NCBI GenBank assembly: GCA_037893225.1
Contig: JAZGUH010000112.1
Location: forward strand, 2,046,001-2,110,000
DNA from: Hippasteria phrygiana
Taxonomy: Eukaryota; Echinodermata; Asteroidea; Valvatida; Goniasteridae
Direction: 5' to 3'
Length of the DNA: 64,000 nucleotides
In this document: positions 39,801 through 51,800 of the stretch, in pieces
How the letters are laid out: each line of letters starts with the position of its first letter
Position numbering within the stretch: the first letter of the stretch is position 1
Position numbers and translations under genes: made by a program
The notes under the pieces: model-generated
Told to the model about the DNA's origin: nothing
The model's database searches: none
What the model saw: only the letters and a program-made list of their open reading frames with translations

Positions 39801-42800
39801 CACGGAAGAGTTGGGCCATGCCGGTCTTTGATACTGGATAAGGCTGCTCCTTGATTCTATCTACCAGTGAAGTGATGAGCTGACTGGCAGCTTCCAAACC
39901 CTCTTCATTTCCCTGAATGACAAATCCCTTTTGCCGGCCGCTTAGTTGTGGTGTGATATTCACGTGGTTTTTTGCATTCTGTGCTTTTGCATTGATTAAT
40001 TCATGACCGTGAAATGATTTGAGAAGATGTATCTTTTTCTTGTTGGCTGGAATACACTTTTTCCGGATGACATTATCCTTCAAGAATGCAATGATCCTCT
40101 GCTTTGTTTCGTCCAAATTGGTCTTGAATCCAGCAACTTCAATGCAGCTACCTACAGATCAAAGCATATAAATTATAAGAAAATATCATGACACTTGTCA
40201 AAAATTCAGAAAAATTGACAATTTTTAACTTGGTTAATGAAACAAGAAAATTTGATGAAATAGCTATAAAAAGCCTATCCAAAATAATGCCCCAAAATGC
40301 ACCTACTCATTGATTGATTTTCCTCCATTTTTCCCCACAAAATAGCCAACATTAGATTTTGTCTACTGCAAGCTACAATGTATTTCACTGTTTCAACACT
40401 TTTATAGATGAAACCTACATGTAACTGTGGTTAATCATCGTAAGACTTTGGAGCACTTTTGGGGCCACTCAAGTTTTCACCTTGCTTCTGCTAGAGCATC
40501 AATTTCAAAGCAGAAACAGATCTTTTGGGGTTTTGGAAACAAAATCTATTGCAAGTTTTTAAATGTTGTACAACTGGGTATTGTGTTTACATTTTAAAGC
40601 AACCTTTCCAGTTAAAAAAAATTCCATGTATACCCGACTGTAAAGCATTATCATACAGAAAGTGCTTGAAATTGAATTTATGCCTTACAGAAAAACCCAG
40701 CAATTTCAGACAATACATGGATGTTTAGATGATTCCCCTTAAAATTTACCTGCTTCTTTCGTACTGATTTTCGCCATTACAAACTTCTGCTTGTTGATTC
40801 CTTCAAGGAGCCTTTTCCCATTCTGGCCTTGTAGCACAGCCAGGACAGCTTGCCCTTTAATAGTGATAACCGTCTCTCCAATTTCCTGACTAATGTATGC
40901 CTTCGCTTGGAGTGTATCCTTCTTGGTTGCACCACATACTGTGACCTTGCCATCATCAGAGACACTGCATGCTGCGCGGATCCCCTGTGACCCTAAGATC
41001 TCGTGGATTTTGTCAGAAAGACATTGAATGAACCGCATCTTGTTGATTGAAGTCTTCAGTTCTTCATGCTCTAGGTTATCAATTTGCCTTCGCAATATCA
41101 GCTCTGCATCCTGGACATCCTTCCGAGTTCCTTCAAGAATGAGTCCCTTTGTATCTCCTACAGCAGCCACACTAATCTTCAGGTTAGGGAAAGAGCCTTC
41201 AATGTTATCCTTGATGCCACATATGGTAAAGAGCTGTAACATCATAGGTTTCAATGGAACCTTTTCTTGTGTTTGTTGAGCTTCATACAATGCCTTTGCT
41301 TTCAACTCCTTGATGAAATTGCTAATATCACATGTTCCTTTATCGACATCTTGCTGCTCGCCCACCAGATGGACTACATGCCTACGAGCATCAGGCTCAA
41401 TGGAGTAGCTCTTGGTGTCTAGCTGCTCTATTTTAGCAGTGGCATCTTTCCATAATTGTTGTGGGATGGCAATTCTGGATGTTTTGCACCTTCCTAGGAA
41501 GTCGGTAAGAGCTGTAGTCACAGTCTGAGGCCATTTGAGCCAGGATGATTGACGCTGGCCATCTTCCACGAGGGGTTCTAGTCTGGCTGATGTCTTGTCG
41601 CCACCATCTGGCCATTGGACAGTGGCTTTCACCTTGCTCAGCTCTTTCATCAGCTTCCTCTTTGTTTGTGTCCCCTTCCCAAAGATGAATTCCATGACAG
41701 CCGTATCCACAGGCCGTGAGATTGGCTTAGGGATATGGGGAGTTGGGACATCTAAAGGGCTCAGTCTTCCAAGGCTGTCATGATACTCTTCAACTGACAG
41801 ATCAGTGTTGCTGACCTTGTGGGGTGTTTTTCTTGAAATGACTTTACCGACAACTACACATTAAAAACAATAAAGCAAATTCAATAAAGTAAAATTCAAC
41901 TCAAAATGAATGGGAGACCATGACGATTTGAGGGATTCAACGGCTACTTTTATATATCCATTCTACATCTGTCTAATCAGTAACCCGAGAAGATATATCT
42001 TGTGGACGACTTTGAACACAAGATGATAAAAGAACAAATACACCTGATGATGCATAATACAAGAACGCATGCATAAGATGAAAAACATTTATTCATTTAT
42101 CATCTTGAGCAGACTGCCAATCACTTGGCCAAGTTTCTTCAAGAGAAGATGCAAATAGGAATGGACAAAATAGAAATACTGTACACTTCTGACTTGTCTT
42201 GAAATAAGCACTATTTGGGAAACAGCAAGGACAATGTTTTACATCTGTTAAAGCTGTCAAAACGGCTGTATGTATTTTTTTTTAGACTGGATGTTCCAGT
42301 CAGCATTGCAATAACAAATTACATCAATATGACTGAAGCTTGACTACTGCTTAAACAAATTTGAGAATGAACCATCACTGACCATCAGTAGACCAGTGCA
42401 ATGTATACATTTATAAGACATGATCAACTGAAAGTATTAAACCGCAACAGAGGTACATTGTATATTTACAGCATTGAAAATTCATATTGAGCTTGGTATA
42501 ACACCTCTCTTTTGGTAACAAAAGCTATTTCATGATTCTAGACAGTGGTAGGTGTTTTTATTTTGTTTGAGAATTGGGTCATTATTTTAGATAACACATC
42601 AAAAGGCCTTTTCACACTAGAAAAAAATCTTGGGGAGTGGCCCCGAGGCGACGCAGGGGTGGTAATGTGCGACGTTTCACACTAGCTGTTTTCGCCCTGG
42701 GGCCACCCCCGAGATTGGTCTCGCCCCGGGGCGAACTCACCCCTGCTCCAGGCCAGGGGTGAGATTTTTCAACCCGGGGCGAGATCGATCTCGGGGGTGG

Positions 42801-45800
42801 CCCCGGGGCAAAATAGTTAGTGTGAAACGTCGCACCGCGTGCGGGGTTTCTTACAACCCGGGTTGAGAAACAGAATTCAAAAAGGTCCTGTCAAAGCGCG
42901 CGCTATTGTTAATTGTATACAGCTTGGCCGAAAGCGCAGCGCCATTATTATGAAGCACAATCTGTGGCAGAGGGACCCCCCCCTCTTTTGTGCTGGTCAT
43001 TGTGTTCCCGGAATCTCACGAATTATTTTCAGCGAGGAGGAAGTTAGGAATTTACTAGCCATCTGGGGGTCGATGAAATACAAACTAGTGTGAAACGCTC
43101 ATGCCCAACCCCGGGGCGAGCTCGGCCCGTGGTTGGCTGAGGTAGGTTTGAGCGAAACGATAGTAAAACAACGCGGGGTTGAACTCGGGGGTGAAAACGC
43201 CAGGGCGGCCCCGGGGCCGCCCTGGGGCGTGTTCGCCCCGGGGTTCGGCGCTCTAGTGTGAAAAGGCCTATAGTGTCACTTGCAACTGCGTTGCCAACAG
43301 TTGTCAACAGTTGCCAAGTCTCTATAATTAGTTGAATTGTATACCTGTCCAGTCTTCAAAGAACACAATTGCTTGGCCATCCATTGGTCCCTGCTGTACT
43401 TCTCTTACACCACCACCACCACTTTTCCTTTCGCTGTCAAAATACAGCTCGATCAGCTCCAAATCTGCTTCCAATGGCAACCCTTCAATATAAACATGTT
43501 TGCAAAGTTAAAAGCACTGCCCCAAAACATGACTCCACTGCTTTAACAAGGCTTGCAAGTTTAACTTATAATTCCAAAATTGCATTCCAAAAACAGCCAT
43601 CAACAATTTACAAATTGGAAATACTAATAGATGGTAAAAAATTGAAGTTATATCTACGGCTTGCAGAAATACATCAGTATAAAAATAAGTGTAATAAACC
43701 AATCTTAACAATGACAAATGAGGGAGTGGGTGCTATTAATGGACCAAGCTGAAGGCATGGTCCAACGCCTGCTTTTGGTGACCTTTGCTCGCCCCGGGGA
43801 AAACTCACACCTCCCATATTTCTCACTACCATTCTCGCTCCGGGGAAGTGTCTCGCCCCGGGGATAAGATTTTCAACCCTGGTCCAGAGCAGGGTTGAAC
43901 TCGCCCCGGGGATGAGCAATCTCCGGGGTGGCGCGGGGGTGAGAATTTCAAATGTGAATTAGGGCTTATAATTATTTTCACCCCGCGTCGCCCCGGGGCC
44001 ACCCCCGAAATTTTGTCTGGTGCGAAAAGGCTTCCAGATATATGCATGTAGTGCACATACATACACACATATACTACACAGTACAGTATATCAAGGCTGA
44101 CCACTGATGACCAGAAACTCTGCTAGTGCCTGCCCATGAATTCACCCACGAAACGCCCCTGCCCATGTACCCCAGCAAAGTCTAACATTTAATTCCAACA
44201 AGTCTCATACCCTAAAGTACCAAATCAAACAAAATTCAACAGGGTCACCCTAGGCCTTTGGTACAAGTGCTGTAGGAATCGAGTCCACGCTTCAGTCCCG
44301 ATTTTCAAGAACTTGGACTCTGACAGTCAGGACTCGGACTTGGACTCGGACAATAAGAACTCGACTAGCTCAAGGACTCGGCCCAAGTCCGGCCAAAAAA
44401 AGTAGATTTTTACCTTTAATTTTACCACAATTTTTTTACGAAGTCAGAGTGTTTAGTTTGCAAATTCCGTCAGTAGCCTACATGTACGTACACATGTACT
44501 TAATTCGGTATTATAGTATGTGTCAACATCGTCGACATGGTGTTCGAGTAATACGCTTCCAGAATGAGGATGAAAGTAGACCCTAAAGTACTTTTTCCAT
44601 ATCATTACAGTCTTTGCCTAGACTGGGCGAGTCCTTACTCGGCCGACAGGCATGATTCCAAGACCATATAATATTGAACAATTATTTTAGAATCCTGCTG
44701 CAAGTTTACATTTGAGCCAGGGCTCCACCCTACCCTAGTCCAGATTTTAGCTCATTGTTTTGTGTTTTGGACTCGAAGTTCACTTTAGTCCACTGTTTGA
44801 CTGTTTTAGTGTCGGATTCGGATTAGGCTCGACTATAGCGCTTAACCCCTTGAGTACGGTTATCGTAGTGAGGCGCCAGGGTGTTGCGCCGGCCTTTCCA
44901 GCCAAGTGTAACATACACAATAATCCAACAATAAATTAAAACTGCACAAATAGCGGCAAATGGCGTCATCCGGCCTGGTGCCACTGTTGTTTTTTTTTGG
45001 CGCCATCCGTACGCAAGGGGTTAAAAACGATCTGGATTAGGGCAGACCCCTGACTCAAACATAGACTTGCAGCAGGATTCTCAAGTACCTTGGAATCGTG
45101 ACTGGACTTGGCCAAGTCCGGACTCGTCAAGTCCAGGCATGACTCCAGGACCATAATGATATCAAAAAGTAATTTATAATCCTGCTTCAAGTCTATGTTT
45201 CAGCCAGGGGCTCTAGTCAAATCCAGATATTAGCTTGTTTTAGTTTTGGTCTCCTGGTGCTGGTGGACGCAAGTCCACTTTTTCACTGTTTTGGCATAAG
45301 TCTCAGATCGGGAATCGACTACAGCCCTGCTAAAGAGGAATATTCCCCAAGACCAGTTTCTGAGTAATCAAACTAATCATTGGTTGAAGTAAAACAAACC
45401 TGGTTGAATACATTTTTAGATTTGTGTATTTTTCAGTATAATTAAATCTCCAGGGCAATTTTGGTTTGGGAAAAATGACAGATGAAGTTGAAATTGAAAA
45501 ATTTACGTTTTTATGGTGACATGAGAGGCACATTTAAAGCGTGATTTTTGTTCAAAGCTGTTTTTTTTTAACATGTTCTCTGCACGATTGCAGTAGGTGT
45601 TATTTCTTTCAGGGTCATATTTTCAAATTGGAATAAGGTACAGGGATAGTTCAGTCTCATCACAAAGCCTTAGTTTTTCTTTATTCTGGCATTTTAACCC
45701 CTTGCGTACGGATGACGGAATATGGCGCAAAAAAAAACAGTGCCACCAGGCCGGATGACGCAATTGGCCGCTGTTTGTGCAGTTTCAATCCATTGTTGTT

Positions 45801-48800
45801 ACGCTTGACTGCACAAACACATTGTAGCGGTTCGCTTGGCTGCCAGAGCTGCCCGGCACCCCGACGTCTCCCGTAAAATACCGTACTGGGATAATCTCAA
45901 ATAATAATGGCTGAAAGTAATTTCACAACATTTTGTCACGGCAAGGTTCCTTTGAAGTTTCTCAAACTAATGTGCAAATCCAATTTGTTTCAGGGATTTT
46001 TCGCTTGAGTGAAGTACTAGACAGTACTTGCAGGTGTTTATGTACCTAAAATCACATACATGTTTGTCATGTATGGACTTTATTTATAGGTTTTATTTAA
46101 ATGTCATTCAATAAGTGTTAAAAGCCTCTCAGCCATAAATAGAAGCCTCTCATTACCGTAAATACCCTTTTTGACCATGCTGTGTAGTATTTGTGTACTG
46201 TCTCGGTGTCAATGAGAACACTGTACATGTACTTGAGATTCACACATTACTCGGACTCGGACTCGGACTCGGACCCCAAGGACTCTGACTCGGATTGGGT
46301 ACGTAAACTCGACTACAGCACTGTTTGACACCATGAACCCCTATGGTACTAATTAAATCAAACAAAATTCAACATAACTTGTTGGAGTTTATCAGGTTTG
46401 GGGGTAGTTAGGGTTAATAAGATACTTCTGCACCAAACTTTTAATTTTGTAAAACATTCTGTATGCGGTGTACTGGCGTTGAGCATCATCAGAATCCCTT
46501 ACGCGCTCACAAACATTTACTTGGGCCTGTCTGCAATACAAGTAAAAAACAACAACCTGCATTCCATCCTTTTGAAATTGTAGATGCACATTCAACTGCA
46601 TCAGCCAGGAGCCAGTTTACAGTCTTAAACTACTCTCGCTGGTATTAATGTTAACGCCCCACTACATGTTAGTCTGTTAATATACAGGGATGGTTAAATT
46701 GTCTGAGGTATGTAAATGTGAATATTGCAATTTGGATTTCTTTTGTTTCAATAAATAGTCAACTTATTAAAGTTCTCACCTTGTACTAAGATACAATCTG
46801 ACTCGTGCACCCTCTCTGCCATCACCGTGACTCCTTGTAGTTTCTTGGAACCAATCATTCTGATTACTTTCTCAATGTCTGCAGACATTTGAAATAGTAC
46901 ATAAATGTTAAATGTTTAAAGTATCAAGACAGAGTAATACAAAAATTGGCAAATAACTTCATCCATAAATAGATGTTGGTTATCCTACACGCACGAAACA
47001 CATAAAAATGTAGTCCTTATGCGTGGTAGTGGCTGCAAACGCACAAGACCTTTTTTTGTATTCCATGAGCTTAATACAAATTCATCTTCCAGCAAACTTG
47101 ATTAACTGAAATTTACTTTATTTGATGTTTTTAGATTTCCTTAACTTCAAACTACTGATCAAAATTCTGTTATGCTGAAGAAACTGCATGTGGAGATCAA
47201 AAGTTTAAAAAAGATCCATAACGCATGGGTGCTTCACCAGCACTGCGAAGCGGATGATCGGATATCAGTTTTTTCTGAAAATAGCGAATGAAGAAGGCAA
47301 ACGAACAAAATAATATGGACAGCAGAATGGTTACTACCGTTTTTGACATAACATTTTTTTTTTTTTTTATTTATTTGTGAAACCTTTCTAATAACTTGTT
47401 GATAATAACTATACGCTCAGCTGTTCAAATAGGGAAGCAGAAATACTATTTTTTTATTTTTACCTTTTAATTCTTTTGCGTATTTATTTGTGACATTTAT
47501 TTTTTTCCAAGAATACCAAGTGAACATCTGTGCTCTAGGGCCTGCACTGAACTTCAGGAAAATATGAAAGAAGGAATTAAACGACACGTTTCCCTAAAAA
47601 TTTCTTTAAAAATACAAATTTGATAAAAAAATTTGAAACGTATTTTTAATCACTATTTCCCATTACAGGGCACATTGTATTGCCAAATTTTCAAACGTTG
47701 CAAAATTTTCTTTTTCGCTGAACCTCTAGTAATTTTTAAAGCTCTGGTCACAATGTGCAGGCCTTTTGAAAATATATTTGAATTTTGTAAGCAAAAACAG
47801 AGATAAGTAAAAGCACTCTAAAGTTAATAAGCCACCCTTTCGGTACCCAACCACATACATGTATGTGTTTGGGTACCTTGAACTGGTCATTTTAACAAAA
47901 ATATTTTACCTATAATTTTAACAAATATTTTAATGACTGATTTATCAAATTTTCAGTATCGTTGCACCATCTACATTCTCCGTATGTGAAGTAGTCAATT
48001 TAGTTACTAAATATGGTTCCATGCAGCCCTCGTAGAATGCGACGCAATGACCTTTGTGCTATGTGCGAATATGAGCTACATCGATTTCTGCACCATGGAG
48101 GCAGTGCGTTTGAGGATGACGAGATTCGTTGTGCACTGATGACACTTGGCTGCCTTGGAAGTGTAATTTCTGGCAGGTAGCAACACTGGGAGAATAGAAG
48201 TATAGTCAAAGGCTCCATTTGTTTTGTTCACGTGAGTGAAACTCCTTGTTGAGTCTTAGGTGCGCGAAAATCGGCAACACGTGGATATCATTGTCGTTTG
48301 GTATTAGGACGTACCTTACTTTGTAAGGAATAAATTTTATTGTCCGACAACCAATTTCCAGTCTCATCTTTATTTCTTGTGTATTCCTTTGTTTTCCGCC
48401 TGCAACGGGATGTTGAAGTTGTAATATTTGTGAAAATCAATTCTTTATTTTAAAAAAAGAACAAAAACCTTTTGAATTTTAAGGAAAAATCTACCTGAAA
48501 GATCCTTATATTTGTTCTAAAAAAATGCACCAGAGAGCCTCTGAGATTTGTCAGTGAGATTTGTTCTTGAACCAAAACTTCCCCAACAGGTTTGAAAACA
48601 TCCTGAGGAGAACCCTGAAAAAAAAACCCAAAAACATGACTGCTTTGCAAAAAATTGAAGAAAAAAAGGAAATTTTCAAAATTTACCTTGAATGTCTTCT
48701 TCGAATGTGCAGAGAGCTGTACCAGGCATCTCACCATACTGCATCTTAAGTTCACTCATGGCAGACCGATTTTCCACAAAAAGTGAAACATGTTCTGAAG

Positions 48801-51800
48801 TGCACCCATCAGGAATTCCACTCAGAAACAGACACCGCTTCTTGACTGGACGAGGACGAGGCTTTTTCTTGACCACCAGTTGCAGTTTAGCACCACCAAC
48901 CTTATGGCTTCCCCCAACCACTTCACTGGTGACTGGAAGTTGAAGTATTTGTATTTCTTTAAATTCAATGATTAGTAAAACTCAAAACTTTTAAAAATTT
49001 AGCAAGGAGAAAATAAAGAACAACCTATCTTTGAGTGTTTATTACTTATACTCAGTTTCTGAATGTGTTTCTACCTCACATGCTTCTTTCCTGCATTCTT
49101 TTCTTGTATAACTTTGACATGCAGCTTAACAATTACAGCACCATAATGTTATCATAAACAACATACTTTATGGCCTGAACCTCAAAAATTAAAGAGTACC
49201 AACTTCTGGTCTGCACATATCTCTTCATATGGGTTTTGAATGCTCATAGAGGAAAATTAAAAAATGAATTAGAATCCAAAAAAGAAACACGTACGTGATG
49301 GATCCTCATATGTGAACCCGATATTTCCAGACTTAGTGTCTCTTTTCCATGTTTTTATCTCTCCTCCTCCACTCCGACCATGATTCTCAAAATACAGCTT
49401 CAGTATGTCATCTGATGAAGAAGCTTTGAAGCCTGTAACTTCAAGAAACTGTTCCTCCTCTTCGTCTTCCTCTTCGTTAGGCAAATCCTCCTAAAAATAT
49501 TAGGACAAGACAGGATATACAAAGTACAGCTAGTTATTGAGGTCACAACTACATGAAGTATATACAATATTGTACAGCGCAATCTTGTATGGGGTGACAG
49601 AGGGGAAAATGATGCAGAAAATACAAATGCAAACGATTCATTCTCTTTTTTCAGCCTCCACACAAGGATTACCCAATGATAAAAATAAAATCAAAAGGCA
49701 GAGAGTACACAAAAACAAAATGAAGGGGTGATATTAACCTTCCCAAAATATGCTGAAGCCCCACTTTGAATAGTTGCAATATGTCTGTTTATTTAAACCT
49801 ATATGAGAAGGGTTTGGGGCCACTCACAGCCGGGGGGGGGGGGGGGGGGGGGATGGGGGTGGGTTGGAGTCCTCCTCCTCAGATCCTGGGCCAGATAATC
49901 TAAGCACAGTAGGCACTGCCCCTACAAAAAAATTGGGGGCCTACGAAAAATGAGGGCCTACAAAAATGCTTCAGTATGCCATATACACCCAGCAGGGATG
50001 TCAGTAGGTCTTGGCTGCAGGGCCGGAAACAAATTCTGGGAATCTTGGCCACGCTACAATTAGTATGCGTATACGTGTACATTGTACAATAAACTTTGCC
50101 CAATTTTTTGGACGCCGCCTTCTGCTTTATTTTGACGAAGTGCTCGATTTATTTTTCCAACGAGAATGTTTCCAAAGCGAACGTAGATCTATTGTACAAC
50201 AATGAACAGTACCAGTATATGCAATCACATCGTAGATGTTCAATACGCTATGCATAATCATTTCAACTTCCAATTTTGTCAAACGATCTCCGCTGTTGTT
50301 ATTCCGCCATGTTGTATGATACAAGCTGCATGCAAGCTCGCGAAACCATTTGAGCGCGAACATAACTGGTTCCCAACTTTGACTGCGTAAATTTACGAGT
50401 TGCATGGGAATCAACGAAATCAGCAATCTCGTGGAACTAAACTTTACCAAGTCGTCGATTGATTGCATTTTGTTCTGCACGCTCATTGTGTGTACGCACC
50501 AGTGGTACGCAACGTACACAATCGTTGTACACGTGTATTGTGGCATGAAGGTAGGAAAGCGCTGTATGTATGGTCTTACGGTAATTTGTATTAATATTGT
50601 CGTTCTGGCAAACAAATGCCGAAGGCCGGAGGTTTTTCCTAAAAATATGAAAAAGCCGGAATTCCGGCAGTTGCCGGAAGTCTGGTATCTCTGACCCAGA
50701 CAGACGAAGGCGCATGCACTGACACACGCAAGAAAAGTTTTGACAAGTTTTTACCGTCGTCTTCTGAATTTCCAATTTTGGGAAAGCTTTAAATTAGCTA
50801 GTACGTACAAGTAGCTGATCCCTGATCGTAAAAGTGCTGTGTGACGTGCCTAGGGCAGAGGGCCTACAAAACATTGCTGCCTTGGGCCTACGAAACACTT
50901 AATCTGACCCTGCCATCAGATCCTGGTCAAAAAGTAACAGATTTTTATGAAATCCCGCTCCTGCCAGTTTCTTTGTTCACTTTAGATTTTTATGAAATTA
51001 AGTATGCAAATCAGGATGCCCATGATACCTACATGTATCTGTACAAAATGTCATTATGAAGTGTTTTTATTGATGTTGTATCAAGCACATTGTGATTACT
51101 GTTAGACCGTACCTCTGGCTCCCTCACATCAGTACTTGGGGAGACTTCCTCAGAGACTTTTCTGACAGCGACCCCTGGATGTTTTTTCTTTCTTTTCTTC
51201 TGCTTGCTATTTCTTCCCTGATCAGCTGTCTGGCAATCAGGATTCCTTTTAGCCTTCCGACGGGCGTCTGCCTCAACAACGGCATCAGAAAACTGGTCTG
51301 CGGCTTTGTGTAAAGGATGTTCTGGAGTTGTCTGGTTGGTTGGGTCCTGCACTGGTGCCTCTACATGGGATGGGCATGGATCACCAGGTGTCTGATGCTG
51401 CTTTGGGTTGGAGCCGAGCTTTTGGCTTGCACCTCTGCCTCGGCCCCTTTTGTTCTTGCTGCCAGCCGAAGGTCGATTTCCTATGCATCAGATTAACAGC
51501 ATTGTGTATCAGTGGAGTTTCCATGATTTTTCAGTTGGGATATAAACCGTGCACAGAAAATTTAGTTTGTCGCAGATTTTTAGCATTCCAAATCAAAATA
51601 TAACTGATGTGATTGGGCAATCTTACAAGCTGCATTGTTGTGATTCTACCACAATAGGTGAATTTAAAAGGAAGTTGAAGGTGAATTTTATTAAACAATG
51701 GTAACATTTGAGTTCCATCAAAACTTATACAATATTATGTCAACTTTGCTGAGATAAAATGTCCACAATTTAACAATCCCAAATATGGACTAATAAGATT

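Larger units (their letters stand above)
44264..46325. repeat. CTCGGACT-rich composite with CTCGACTACAG ends
   Basis: From GTGCTGTAGGAATCGAGTCC at the left to CTCGACTACAGCACTG at the right, with GACTCGGACTTGGACTCGGA-type repeats at several internal points (44.3, 45.1, 46.25 kb). Two TTAA MITEs are nested within. Probably several related short elements rather than one. Confidence 0.5.

Noticed and set aside
41028..41279. Plus-strand open frames opposite the 1.1-kb KH-like exon
   Set aside because: Shadow of the minus-strand coding exon.
50127..50615. 162-codon open frame on the minus strand
   Set aside because: No domain, biased composition, no splice context and not conserved-looking; lies in an intron with repeat motifs.
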